This document shows, piece after piece, positions 53,813-64,000 of a DNA stretch of 64,000 bases. The stretch is from contig OY726560.1 in NCBI GenBank assembly GCA_963383645.1, positions 151,428,546 to 151,492,545 on the forward strand. Reading direction: 5' to 3'. The position numbers and the translations under genes are program-made. The notes under the pieces were generated by a model that had not been told where the DNA came from, did not search any database, and saw only the letters and a list, made by a program, of their open reading frames with translations. This DNA comes from Muscardinus avellanarius. Taxonomy: Eukaryota; Chordata; Mammalia; Rodentia; Gliridae. Position 1 is the first letter of the stretch. The number at the start of each line of letters is the position of its first letter.

Positions 53813-54936
53813 TTTCATGCTATTTTATACATGCATCTACACCACAGTCCGGCCTTTACATGAACACAGTGGATCACAATGACACTTTAAGCACATGCCC
53901 AGCACAGAGCTGTGTCCCTTGGGGAAGACACGTACAGCTGTTGCCTCTGCAGCCCACAGGTGCACAGGTGACTCAATCTGGCTTACTTATCTGCCTTAAA
54001 GAATGCTGTTTCTCTTGGCTGACCTTCTCTTGCAGTGCAATCTAGTTTTTAAGAATTAAAGCAGGAGTTTGAAAAAAAATTTGTGAAGAATGGATTTCCA
54101 GTGGAGAGTTAAAAGAACCCAGACAATTATACCTTCTCAGTGTGCAGAATCAGTTGTCTGAAATAACTAGAAATGGGTAGAGATAAAGTCCACTTAAGAG
54201 AAAAGACTGTTTTTCTAGCATGACATTTTTATGAAAATGGCTTTTCCCCCTGAAAAAAAAGTTTCTAGCCGATTTCCTGGGCCTTGTCTTGCATTGTGGC
54301 CTTTAGGACTTAGAAGAAGGTGACATCTGACATTTGGAACTACTAATGAGACCCCCCTGAAGTCTGCAGGGTCAGATCAAAGACTCCGTCAGCTGGGTCC
54401 GAGGTTGCGTGGAGAGGCAGTGTGCTTTTGCCTCTGAGGCAGTGTGGGGACCTGTGCAGTCTCTGGGATAAGTTATTCATCCAAGCAAAAGCTGTTCACT
54501 GCCTCAGGGAGAAACACAGGGGCTGAGACTCACAGAGAACCAAGAAGCTGAGGCGCTGGGGCCATTTTTTCCTTAATTAACTGGTTAGGCTCCTTGGCTG
54601 AGAAAGGGAGATGGTTCATTAACAGCCTGTGAGTGACTGGAGACTATGCTCTGAACAAAAGGCAGTATATATATAAAGATGTGAATAGTTAAGAGTGTCT
54701 ATTTACTGAATTTGCATACTGCAACGATCTGTATTTTGGGTGTAGTTTTATTTCAATTACAAATTGCATAGGTCGTACATCACTAAAAATATCTAAATGG
54801 TATGAATGAAAGATAAGCCGTGGGAAATCTCCCTCTCACCTCTCATTTCAATGATCTTCTCCAGAGTTGCATGCATTTTATTCCAAAGATATTTGATGTG
54901 AGCACTTTTCAATATTGTAACAATTTCTATTAAAAA
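53813..54936. other. No recognised gene or repeat
   Basis: 1.1 kb of unique DNA. The frame at 53785-54045 (86 codons) is without motif. Confidence 0.35.
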
Positions 54937-55120
54937 TTCTTTTTGGTACTGGGGATTGACCCCATGGCCCTTCTACCTCTGAACTACACTCCCAGTTCTA
55001 TTTTATTTTTTATTTTGAAACAGAATCTCACTAAGTTTTGCTGAGGAGCTCACTAATTAACTGAGGGTGGTATCAAAACTGTGATCCTCCTGTCTTAGCT
55101 TCCCAAGTACTGGGATTTTA
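54937..55120 (-). repeat. B1-dID SINE
   Basis: A reversed dimer (TTTGGTACTGGGGATTGACCC to GTACTGGGATTTTAA), with its B1 end truncated. Confidence 0.82.
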
Positions 55121-55384
55121 AAATGATCACTTGTAAGTAGAGGCAGCTGACTGAACTGGTATCCATGTCCCACTCTTAGCACTGACCTCCTGAAAGCTTC
55201 TTGTCTTCTCCTCCCTCTGAAAGCTCTTGGCTCTAGAGGAGAGGGATGATTCTTATAAATCTCAGAGAATAGTCAAATAGAGTGCTCAGGAAGTAGTGGT
55301 TACCTTAATAATTATTCATAAAGTTTCCAGTAAATTACAGTGGCCAGATAAAATACAGGACACCTAATTAAATTTTCAGATGAA

Positions 55385-55608
55385 CGCTGGGCTTGGTGGC
55401 GCACGCTTGTAATCCCAGCTCTCGGGAGGCTGAGACAGGAGGATCACACAGGTTTGAAGCCAGCCTCAGCTACTTAGTGAGGCTCTCAGCAACTTAGTGA
55501 AACCCTATTTCCAAATAAAGTATAAAATAGGTCTAGGAGTATAGCCTAGAGGTAGAAAAGCCCCTGGGTTCTACCCCCAGTACCACCAAAAAATAATAAC
55601 AAAAATAA
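55385..55608 (+). repeat. B1-dID SINE with 15-bp TSD
   Basis: A complete dimer (CGCTGGGCTTGGTGGCGCACG to CCCCCAGTACCACC) flanked by AAATTTTCAGATGAA at 55370-55384 and 55609-55623. Confidence 0.94.
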
Positions 55609-55844
55609 AAATTTTCAGATGAATAATGAATACTTTTTTTGCAGTGTCCTGTGGTGTCACAGTGGATCAGTTTCAGATCCCCCTGTGGATAAGAAGACAA
55701 GTCCCTTATGTACAATGGAGTAGCCACTGCATGTAACCTAGGCCCATCCTTCCATATGAGATTACTCATAACACCTAGTACAATTCAAATGCTATGTAAA
55801 TGATATTATTAGGGAACAGGGACAAGAAAAAACAGTCTGTATAA

Positions 55845-56050
55845 GTTCAAGTTAGATGCAACCATCACGCTTGTAATCCCCGTACTTGAGAGGCTGAAAC
55901 AGGAGGATTGCGGGTTTGTGGAAAGCCTCAGCTACATAGGCCCTCCACAACTTAGTGAGACTCTGCTTCAAAATAAAGAATAAAAAATAGGTCTGGGGGT
56001 GTAGCTCAGAGGTAGAATGTACCTGAAATTAATTCCTAATACTGCAAAAA
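55845..56050 (+). repeat. B1-dID SINE, 5'-shortened
   Basis: Starts within the B1 half (ATCACGCTTGTAATCCCCG) and ends in the ID half (GAGGTAGAATGTACC...TTCCTAATACTGC). Confidence 0.83.
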
Positions 56051-56218
56051 AATTTCACTGTTAATTTGCAAGACAAATTAAACTGAGCATTTTCTACTTT
56101 TCTTGGCTAAATCTGGTAATCCTACACTGGATGCCAGACTTTGCTATCCAGGGAATGACATCCTAGAAGGTGGGTATTTGGGGGCTGGAGGGACTTTGAG
56201 ATTGTCTGTTTTAAAACT

Positions 56219-56648
56219 GTTTCAGTCAGCATTCTCACTGCTATAACCCCAAACACCCGAAGACCCCAACTTAGAGAAAGGAAGATTTATTAGCTCACAG
56301 TTTTGGAGATTTCAGGGGATTCTGCTCATGCTAGGCCAGTTGAACTCTGCAGAGCTCAGGGCATGGTGGTGAGGAACAGAGAGAGAAAGCACAGGGGCTC
56401 TGCTCTCATATCTTGGAGGCTGTAGGCAAGGGAAAGAGCAAGCAAGGACACAAGTGCAGTCCCAAGTCCAAGCCCAGGAACCCACCTCCTCCAGCCCCAC
56501 CACATTTGTCTAAGTTACCACCCAGTACATCTATTACAATGTATTAATCCACTGAGGCAATAACAGCTCTCAAGAGTAAATGATATTAATTCTGAACATC
56601 AATACAGGAGCTCTTTCAGAAGATGTTCTCCATCTAAACCATAACACT
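56219..56648 (-). repeat. ERVL-MaLR-type solo LTR
   Basis: Reversed: TGTTTCAGTCAGCATTCTCAC, GGAAGATTTATTAGCTCAC (polyadenylation side), CCCACCTCCTCCAGCCCCACC, ending CTAAACCATAACAC. About 430 bp, no internal region. Confidence 0.75.
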
Positions 56649-57317
56649 CAGCTTGTCCACACTCTAAGGCCACCCTCAGCCCTTAAAGGTCCTCCCACCC
56701 CTGCCTGCCAGGGCAGTGTGGAAGGAGATTCTGCACTGGCCCTGACGTCAAGCCTAGTTTCAGACTGTTGGTGTGTGTCTGTCTTCCCCTTCTCTTCCTC
56801 AGTAGAAGTAAAACATTAAATATCACTAGCGAATGGTGCATGCCAAGAAGGAGGAGAACATCTGATATTTGGTAGCAGATAGCTCATCCCGCTCTTACAG
56901 GCATGTTGTGATCATGGTTTTCATGAATACCTGTGGCACTTAGTAAACATGTTTCAGGGGAAAAATGTAAGTACCCTTCCCCTTTCCCAAGAAGACACCA
57001 CTCTGCAATTTAGATTTCAAATTTTGTTTTGGTCTGATTTGAATGCACACACCATTCTCTTGCTCACACCGTCAGGGTTCTTTTGCATTGGTGCCCACAT
57101 CCTTTCTTGCCACAGTCCTCTCCCTTCTCTCACACTCCCATCTGGAGCCTTTTCTAGAGCACCTCTCAGATTCCCACAGGCTCCCATTTTCATAAAACCC
57201 GTGGAAGTTCCCTTCATTGCATTGAATATATGATATTCTGCAGGAGTGGCAACACAGTTATCAGATCAGCTCTCATGGTATTGATATTTAGGACTTGAGT
57301 TCAAATAACTCTTACAT
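56649..57317. other. No recognised gene or repeat
   Basis: The frame 56949-57233 (94 codons) has no motif. Its start is close to an LTR, but nothing else supports it. Confidence 0.35.
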
Positions 57318-57905
57318 AGTAGTCTAATGCTACATCACGATGCCTAGGTCCTTCCTCTCATTTCATCTGATCTTGTAGTCAGTGCGTCATCTCACGTCAT
57401 CACAAAAAGTTCAACTACAGTGCAATAAGATATTTTGGGAGAGAAAGAGAGCACCTTATCTCAGCTTTTATTAGAGTATATTGATGCATTTGCTCTATTT
57501 TATTTTCAGTTATTGTTCATATTTTTGCTATTGGGCATTAAACCCAGGGGGCATTCTACTTTCAAGCTATACCCCCAGACCTATTTTAGTTTCTTTTCTT
57601 TTTTTATTTTTTTGAAATAGGGTCTTACTAGGTTGCTGAGAGGGTCTTGCTAAGTTGCTGAGGCTGGTCTCAAATATGCAATCCTCGTTTGGGCCTTTCA
57701 AGTACTAAGATTACAGGCATGCACTACTGTGCCTGCCTTGGTTTATCTTTTGTTGTGCCTAATTTATAAATTATGTTTTATCATATTTGTGTATATATAT
57801 ATAGGAAAAGACATAATATAGGTACAGTTTGATACTATCTCTGGTTTCAGGAGATCATGAGGTATCTTGGAACATATCATCCATGGATAAGGGTGAAATA
57901 CTATA
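57318..57905 (-). repeat. MER2 (Tigger-derived) DNA transposon, split by a SINE
   Basis: Reversed MER2 landmarks in order: TCTCATTTCATCTGATC, ATCTCACGTCATCACAAAAAG, CAATAAGATATTTTGGGAGAG, then after the SINE AATTTATAAATTATG, ACATAATATAGGTACAG and CATCCATGGATAAGGG. It is nonautonomous, without transposase. Confidence 0.75.
57522..57745 (-). repeat. B1-dID SINE inside MER2
   Basis: A reversed dimer (TTGCTATTGGGCATTAAACCC to GCATGCACTACTGTGCCTG) with a duplicated GGGTCTTRCTA part in the linker side. Confidence 0.82.
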
Positions 57906-57920
57906 CACTTTTGCATTTCA

Positions 57921-58293
57921 GTGTTAGTCAGCTTTTAGTTGCTATAACAAACACCTGAGATAAATCAACTTAAAAAAGGAGGAAAGGCTTATATTAGCTT
58001 GTGGTCTCAGAGATTCAGTCCCTGGTTGGTTGGCTCCATTGCTTTTTGGGCCTGTGGAGAGAGAGTACATCATGGTGGGGGCACATGGTAGAAAAAGCTA
58101 CTCACTTTTTGGGAAACAAAGCCAAAGAGTAAGAGTCCAGGGTCCCAATATCCTCCTCCAAAGCACACCCGCAATGACTGAACCGGGCCCCACCTTTTAA
58201 AGGTTATACTATCTCCTAGTATTGCCACTGACTGGGCAGCAAGCCTTAAATACATGATCCTTAGAGGGACACTTAAAATCCAAACTATAAAAC
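57921..58293 (-). repeat. ERVL-MaLR-type solo LTR
   Basis: Reversed: GTGTTAGTCAGCTTTTAGTTGC, GGCTTATATTAGCTTGTGG, GGCCCCACCTTTTAAAGG, ending CAAACTATAAAAC. Nearly complete. Confidence 0.78.
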
Positions 58294-58313
58294 TTAGTTT
58301 TTGAGATACATTT

Positions 58314-59065
58314 AAAAAAATTTTTTTATTGGTGCATTATATTCATACATCATATTGGGGTAAAAAACTTGTGTGTACAGACATGTACACATCACCTATT
58401 TAACCCCCCAATTCCCACCCTATTCCCTCCCCGTCCCTCCTTCCCTTGCTCAGCTTAGTGGTTGACTTCGATATGTTTAAGTACATTGTGTGTTTTAGAG
58501 ATTCTCCTCTTCCCCCTTCCTTTCTCCTCCTTTAGGTTGTCTTGTTTGCTCCTCTATAGGATTTCCTTTTTCATCTAGAGTTCCTCCTATGACCCATTTC
58601 TCCCTAACTCTCACATATTAGGGAAAGCATCTGCTTTCTTATTTTTTGTGACTGACTAATCTCACTTAGCATAATGTCCTCCAGTTCCATCCATTTCCCT
58701 GAAAATGATGTAATTGAGGTTTTTTTTTAATGGCTGAGTAAAATTCCATTGTGTACATATCCCACAGTTTTGTGATCCATTCATCTGTTGATGGACATCT
58801 TGGCTGGTTCCATAGTTTGGCTATGGTGAATTGTGCAGCTATGAACATAGATACACATGCATTAGTTTGGTAGTTTGGTTTCTTTTCTTTTGGGTAGATA
58901 CCCAGAAGTGGTATTGCTGGATCAAATGGTAGACTTGTTCCCATTTCTGAGGATTCTCCACACTGTTTTCCAAAGTGGTTGCACTAATTTGCAATTCCAT
59001 CAACAATGTTTTAGCATTCTCACTTCTCCACATCCTCACCAGCATTTGTTGTAGGACTTGGATGG
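58314..59065 (-). repeat. 5'-truncated rodent L1 with 11-bp TSD
   Basis: The reversed insertion of about 750 bp carries the 3'UTR (TTATTGGTGCATTATATTC...) and the ORF2 C-terminus. A frame at 58666-58944 reads the family's ending (..WNQPRCPSTDEWITK.., YTMEFYSAIKK). The duplication GAGATACATTT lies at 58303-58313 and 59066-59076. Its 3' end is the best in-window match to the half-L1 3' end. Confidence 0.93.
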
Positions 59066-59190
59066 GAGATACATTTTTTAAATTTCTACTTTCTTCTGAG
59101 TGTAATTGTCTACCTATTGGGGGAATTTGTATGTATTTTGCAGTTAGCAAACCACTAATGCTAATTTGGCCTCTTAAAAAGTTTTGCATT

Positions 59191-59401
59191 TGCCAGGCAT
59201 GGTGGTGCATGCTTGTAATCCCCACACTTGGGAGGCGGAGACAGGAGGATCACGCATGTTTGAAGCCAGACATGCTGGCTTAAGAGACCCTGTTTCCAAA
59301 GGTAAAAAAAACAAGTATAAAAATAGGTCTGGGAGCGTAGTCTGGAGGTAGAAGGGTTTGGTTTCCAGGAATCCCAGTAACACCAAAAAAAAAAAAAAAA
59401 A
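59191..59401 (+). repeat. B1-dID SINE with 15-bp TSD
   Basis: A full dimer (GCCAGGCATGGTGGTGCATGC to CAGGAATCCCAGTAACACC) flanked by AAAAAGTTTTGCATT at 59176-59190 and 59402-59416. Confidence 0.94.
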
Positions 59402-59416
59402 AAAAAGTTTTGCATT

Positions 59417-60144
59417 CTTTGTGTGTGTGTAAGTTTCACACTTTTTATCAGATTTTTTCAAATGAATAATAGATAATTCCTTTTTGAGAGAGTCCATGTA
59501 AAGATACTGTGCACAGGGAAATGTAATCCATCTTTGTGAATTCTAGAAGGAAAATCTGGCTTATAACCATGGAGTTGATGAGTTATAGAACTTCCAGAGG
59601 CCTTTAGGCAGGGAAGACATATGAATTTTACACCTGTAACATTATTACCACAGTAAGTTTGGAATTTGATGAAGTAAAGCATGGGCTTCAGTTGATGTTA
59701 TTAATTAATTAATCTTTGATATGCTTGGTGAATTTAACTATTGCAAAGTCATGATTTCCTTCTGCAAAAACTCTGATAAAATTTGACCATCTTGCCCCAT
59801 AACTTATCTAAAAGTCAAATAAAATGGGAAACATATTTTACATATTAGTTATTAATGAAGTAGAGGATTCATTTGCCTATGATAAACTTAGCTGTTTAAG
59901 AGTTGGTTTAACAAACTATGATGATACTGTGTGACTGTCAGTGTATCATTCAAAGAATATGTGTATGATATAATTTATGTAATAAGAGCCAAGATTTACT
60001 TCCTAACAAATGGAAGCAAGTTAGAATAAATAAGAAAGTTCTACAGAGATGGTGTGTTTGGTATATATATCTCTGTAACTCTGAGATGCATAAAAACAAA
60101 TGATTTTATTTTGACATTTATAAAAGTTACTATAGATGCTTTCT
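59417..60144. other. No recognised gene or repeat
   Basis: AT-rich unique DNA. Confidence 0.35.
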
Positions 60145-60157
60145 TATATTTAGTTTT

Positions 60158-60344
60158 TTTTTTTTTTTTTTGGTGGTACTGGGGTTCCTGGAAGCCCTTC
60201 TACCTCCGAGCTCCACTCCCAGACCTATTTTATATTTTTATAACAGGGTCTCTTAGGCCAGCACGGCTGGCTTCGAACCTGCGCGATCCTCCTGTCTCCG
60301 CCTCCCAAGCGTGGGGATTACAAGCGTGCACCACCACACCCGGC
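60158..60344 (-). repeat. Young-type B1-dID SINE with 13-bp TSD
   Basis: A reversed dimer (GGTGGTACTGGGGTTCCTGG to GTGCACCACCACACCCGGC) flanked by TATATTTAGTTTT at 60145-60157 and 60345-60357. Confidence 0.95.
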
Positions 60345-60357
60345 TATATTTAGTTTT

Positions 60358-60770
60358 GATTGATGTATAATTATAGCACATATTTATGGGGTAGAATAGG
60401 ATATTTTGATATGTATTATGTAATGGTAAAATTGAAGTAATTAGTATCCTTACTACCTTAACATTTATCATTTCTTTGTAGTGGGGATATTAAAAATTTT
60501 CTCTTCTGGTATTTTCAAAACACACACTGCACTATTAGCTGTATTCGCCTTACTGGATCACGTAACACCAGCCCTTATTCCTCCCATCTAAATGTAACTG
60601 AGCACCCACTGACCAACGCCGCTGTGTCCCCCCATCTTCCTACCGTCCCTAATCTCTGGAATCCACTATTCAGATCTCAATTTATATCAGATTATCTTTT
60701 TTAGATTCCACATATGAATGAGATTATGTGGCATTTTATATTTTAACATAATTAGATGTAGTCCACATAA
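60358..60770 (-). repeat. L1M-type 3' region
   Basis: Reversed landmarks: GATGTATAATTATAGCACATATTTATGGGG (60360-60389), AACATTTATCATTTCTTTG, TTATTCCTCCCATCTAAATG and TTTTAGATTCCACATATGAATGAGA. Confidence 0.75.
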
Positions 60771-60799
60771 TTTTCCTTGGCTTGTTAAAAATGTTTGTT

Positions 60800-61510
60800 T
60801 ATTGAAATTATTCTTCAAACATAAAAACTAAATAGGCAAATTATAAGCTGGGCATGGTGGCGCACTCATGTAATCCCAGCATTTGGGAGGCTGAGACTGG
60901 AGGATCGTGGTTCACAGACAGCCTTAGCTACTTAGTGAGGCCCTCTGCAACTCAGTGAGACCCAGTTTCAAAATAAAAAAGAATAAAAAATAGGACAGGG
61001 AGTATCTTAGAGGTCAAATGCCCCTGAGTTCCATCCCCAGACCCCCCCCCCACAAAAACCAAACAAAAAACTAAATAGGCAAATTATAGAATCAGCCTGG
61101 GTGTCCATCATCAGATGAATGGATTACAAAACTATGGTATATACACACAATAGATGTCATTTTCAGGAAAACAGATGAAAGTAGAGAATATTGTACTAAG
61201 TGAGATTAGCCAATCTCAGAAAGTGAGTTATTATGTTTTCTCTCATACGTGGAAACTAGAGAGAAATTAATTAAAAAAGAATCTTTATATAAAGGAGGAG
61301 AGACTCAATTGGAATGAGGGAGGGGGTTATGGGAGGAGAGAAGGAGACTTGATAAAGGAAACAGTTCAAATAAAACATAAATAAAATTACCAATAATCTC
61401 AATGACTGTGTGGGGGAGTGGAGGGAGTGGAGTGGGATCCGAAGGGAAACACACCAAACATTGTGTGCATGTATATTAAAAACATATAAAGAAGTTGACC
61501 TATGTTAAAG
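60800..61510 (+). repeat. L1 3' end, plus strand, split by a SINE
   Basis: Starts just before the SINE (AATTATAGAATCAGCCTGGG repeats across it). ATGAATGGATTACAAAACTATGG, GTGAGATTAGCCAATCTCAG and TTTCTCTCATACGTGGAAAC follow, then a 3'UTR-like purine-rich part. Confidence 0.78.
60846..61065 (+). repeat. B1-dID SINE with long (~23 bp) TSD
   Basis: A dimer GCTGGGCATGGTGGCGCACTC to TTCCATCCCCAGACC. The flanking repeat (60823-60845 and 61066-61088) is 23 bp and falls inside the L1. Confidence 0.93.
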
Positions 61511-61860
61511 GGGTAAAGAAACTAAGAACATAAGATGAAATCTTTGAGAATGTATGTTCTCTGTTTTAACTAACTGGTCTCTGCTTGATCCTTGGGCTCT
61601 TGTCTGTTTAGGGTTACTCTCTCCTCTTGGTTCAGTATTGGTGGGTTGTAGGTGTATATTTCTTCTAGAATTCTCAATTTACTTGAATATAAGTTTTGAA
61701 ATAAGTCCCTAATGGCTCTTTGCCTTTCAGTGGTGGTGTTGTTATAGCTTCATTTTAGTTTCTAACTTTATTAATTTTTGTCTTTTTTATCTTTTGGTTA
61801 GTTTGGCTAAGGGTTTATAAGTCTAGTTAATCTTTTCAAAGAACCAACTCTTGTTTTATT

Positions 61861-61896
<36 letters not shown>

Positions 61897-61915
61897 TGCA
61901 TGCACACGTGTGTGT
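61861..61915. repeat. (TG)n microsatellite
   Basis: A TG array passing into CGCGTGCATGCACACG, at the tail of the following reversed SINE. Confidence 0.95.
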
Positions 61916-62083
61916 TGTTTGTACTGGGAAACTGATTGAATGCAGAGGCATTCCACTCTGAGCTATACCCCTGGCCCTTTTTAAAAATTATTTGTTTTGA
62001 AACAGGCTCTCAGTAGGTTGTTGAGAGTCTCAGCCTCTTAACTACTGGGATTACAGACATGTACCACCATACCTGGCTTACTT
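61916..62083 (-). repeat. B1-dID SINE inside older L1
   Basis: A reversed, shortened dimer (TTTGTACTGGGAAACTGATTG to ATGTACCACCATACCTGGC). Confidence 0.82.
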
Positions 62084-62155
62084 CATTGATCTTTTGTATT
62101 ATTTTTTAGTTTCTATTTTATTAAATTTAGCTCTGATATTTATGATATATTCTTA

Positions 62156-63118
62156 TGTATTTTATTTTTACACATTAATTGGTGCATTATGGTCTCACAT
62201 TATAGTGTAGTTGATAAGTGATAGTGACATACATACACTGAGCACCTGGTGGGCTTTCTCCTGGCTCCCTTCCCACTTCTCCCCTTCCCATACATAATAT
62301 TGGAATTATCACATATGCACATGATGTCCATTGAAGTGTTTCCTTCATTTATTCTGCCTCTCTCCCTAGCTTTGGCATATGAGAGAAAATATATGACCCT
62401 TCACTTTCTGTGACTGGCTAATCTCACTAACATGATGTTCTCCAGGTTCATCCATTTTCCTGCAAATGACATTATTTTGTTCTTTTTTATTACCGAGTAG
62501 AATTCCGTTGTGTGTATATCCCATAAGTTTGCAATCCACTCATCTGTTGAGAACACTTGGGTTGGTTCCATAATTTGGGTGTTTGAATTGTGCTGCTACG
62601 AACATAGATATGCATGTATTACTATAGTAGTCTCATTTCAGTCCCTTTGGAAAGATCAACATCATTACCAATTAGGGTGATGTAAATTAAAGCCACACTG
62701 AGCTTCCATCTAAACCCAATTAGAATGACAGTCATCAAGAAGTCAAAAAACAAGTCGGTGTGGTGGCACACACTTATAACCCCAGCTTTCAGGAGGTGGA
62801 GACAGGTGGATTGCAGTTTGCAGATAGCCTCAGCTACTTACTGAGACCCTCTGCAACTTAGTGAGACCTTGTTTCAAAATAAAGAATAAACAATAGGGCT
62901 GGGGGAGTAGCCTAGAGGTAGAATGCCTCTGGGTTCCATACCAAGTTACCCCCCACACACACACACAAAGAAGTAAAAAACAGTAAGTACTGATGGGAAT
63001 GTGGGGAAATAGATATTTTTCTATTTCAAATTAGTGGAGCTTCTCTGGAGATCAATGTGGAGATTCCTCAGAAAACTGGGAATGGATCCACCATATGATC
63101 CAGCTATACCACTCCTGG
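62156..63118 (-). repeat. Twin-primed (5'-inverted) rodent L1
   Basis: 62165-62662 is a reversed L1 3' end. Immediately right, 62664-63118 is L1 sequence in the plus orientation. The plus part ends CCAGCTATACCACTCCTGGC, and the minus part begins just downstream of that point in L1 order, the layout left by twin priming. GCTCTGATATTTAT / GCTCTGATTTTTAT flank the whole unit (about 62129-62142 and 63117-63130). A SINE at 62751-62965 sits in the inverted part. Confidence 0.8.
62751..62965 (+). repeat. B1-dID SINE in inverted L1 segment
   Basis: A dimer (GTCGGTGTGGTGGCACACAC to GGGTTCCATACC) with an ACACAC tail. AAGAAGT(C)AAAAAACA occurs on both sides, with a one-base difference. Confidence 0.87.
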
Positions 63119-63365
63119 CTCTGATTTTTATTATTCCTTTCCTTCTATGGGTTTTTTTTCAATGTATTCAGGAAAATTTATTTAATTTTTGGTTCTAGAG
63201 GTTCAAAGTCCAAGATCTGGTGGCTGTATCTGAGAAAGGGCTTGTGTAACATCAAATATGATAAAAAATGGACAGTCAAGTGAATTCATGTAAAAGACAA
63301 AACACAAGGGGCGGCCTTACTTTATAACAAGTTCTCTCTTGGTAACCCACCCAGTCCTGAAGACC

Positions 63366-64000
63366 AGTGTGAATCCCTCTTTTTTTCCATATTTTATTTT
63401 ATTTATAAGTGGAACATATTGAAAATGGTATTCATTTAGATTGTGCTTTGTGCCCTCCCTCCCCCATTTCCCTTCCCCTCTCCTAATAAAGAGTGTCTGG
63501 ATTAACCATGCTATATTTATACTATTACACATATTCATATGTAGCTCCTCCATTGAACAACCTCAGCTTTCTTCCTCTCCTATGCTTCCATTCTAGCTTT
63601 GCTGAGATTTCTCCTCCATCATCTGGAGTCCCTCTGGTATTACCACTACTCCCTAGCTTGGGCATATTAGAGAAAACATATGTCCCTTCTCTTTCTGTGC
63701 TTGACTAATCTCACTTAACATAATGTTCTCCAGTTCCTTCCATATTCTTGCAAATGCTATTATTTTATTCTTCTTTATAGCTGAATAGAATTCCATTGTG
63801 TGTATTTCCCATAATTTTGCAATCCATTCATCTGTTGATGGAGATCTAGGTTGGTTCCATATTTTGGCTATTACAAACTGCTGCTATAAACATAGGTATG
63901 CATATGTTAATGTAGTTCTCTGATTTCAACCCCTTTGGAAAGATACCTAGGAGTGGTATAGCCGGATCAAATGGTGCATCTATTGTCAGTTTTCTAAGGA
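63366..64000 (-). repeat. Rodent L1 3' end, continues past window
   Basis: Reversed 3'UTR (TTATAAGTGGAACATATTG...) and ORF2 C-terminal coding part (CATCTGTTGATGGAGATCTAGG, GATACCTAGGAGTGGTATAGC). It runs off the right edge, so its 5' limit is unknown. Confidence 0.88.

Larger units (their letters stand above)
55325..56115 (+). repeat. Palindromic DNA-transposon relic split by two SINEs
   Basis: CCAGATAAAATACAGGACACC..TTAAATTTTCAGATGAA on the left and AATTAAACTGAGCA..GGCTAAATCTGGTAATCCTA on the right are arms of a known mammalian palindromic element. The AATAATGAATAC part survives after the first SINE. SINEs at 55385-55608 and 55845-56050 interrupt it. Confidence 0.55.
61570..63200 (-). repeat. 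Older L1 ORF2 (minus), hosting two later insertions
   Basis: Pieces at 61570-61861, 62084-62155 and 63119-63200 join into one reversed ORF2 stretch. CTTTTCAAAGAACCAACTC lies before the SINE and TTCATTGATCTTTTGTATT after it, followed by AGCTCTGATATTTAT, and GCTCTGATTTTTATTATTCC beyond the inner L1. Frames are broken. Confidence 0.72.

Overview
This window is mammalian nuclear DNA with no recognisable intact host protein-coding gene. The repeats point to a squirrel-related rodent (squirrel, marmot or ground squirrel clade). The dominant SINE is a dimer with a 7SL/B1-like left half and a tRNA-Ala/ID-like right half (B1-dID type), in about forty copies, together with single ID elements, many 5'-truncated rodent L1 3' ends, ERVL-MaLR-type solo LTRs and older mammalian repeats (MIR, L2, MER20, MER2, L1M). 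Species assignment is inference. The only long open frames with recognisable protein similarity are LINE-1 derived.

The most notable content is a pair of full-length, non-autonomous L1-derived elements at 13077-15850 and 48951-51732, both on the minus strand and both flanked by target-site duplications (11 bp and a perfect 17 bp). Each has an L1-type GC-rich 5'UTR that begins at a YY1-like box, a complete-length ORF1 reading region and no ORF2 in the sense direction. Downstream lies a ~0.7 kb fragment of an old L1 ORF2 in the opposite orientation, then a short L1-like 3' end with an A-rich tail. The first copy keeps an open ORF1 (305 codons from the first ATG). The second is broken by a one-base insertion and an early stop. 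Because both copies share the same chimeric architecture and length, this is a mobile family (half-L1/HAL1-like) and not a chance deletion.

Layout: 1-13 kb is mostly unsequenced-function DNA with scattered SINEs, an MaLR-type LTR at ~4.7 kb, a possible CR1/L3-like LINE relic at ~5.9 kb, a tiny L1 insertion at 7.7 kb and a TCC tract at 9.7 kb. 13-18.8 kb holds the first half-L1 element and an old plus-strand L1 cut by LTRs and SINEs. 18.8-30 kb contains conserved-looking unique DNA, an MLT1-type LTR, two consecutive L1 3' ends and a retroviral-type LTR with a 50-bp tandem repeat. 30-45 kb is largely unique DNA with hAT-type relics (including MER20), a long CT tract, nested SINEs and a DNA transposon at 42.4 kb. 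45-52 kb holds an L1 insertion, TTCC tracts, a probable second LTR with a 24-bp perfect palindrome, and the second half-L1 element. 52-64 kb carries MER20, a palindromic DNA-element relic, MaLR LTRs, MER2, several L1s and a multi-level nest containing a twin-primed (5'-inverted) L1.

The elements interact by nesting: SINEs repeatedly land in the T/A-rich linkers of older SINEs and in L1 3' ends, and many retain exact target-site duplications, so relative ages can be read directly.
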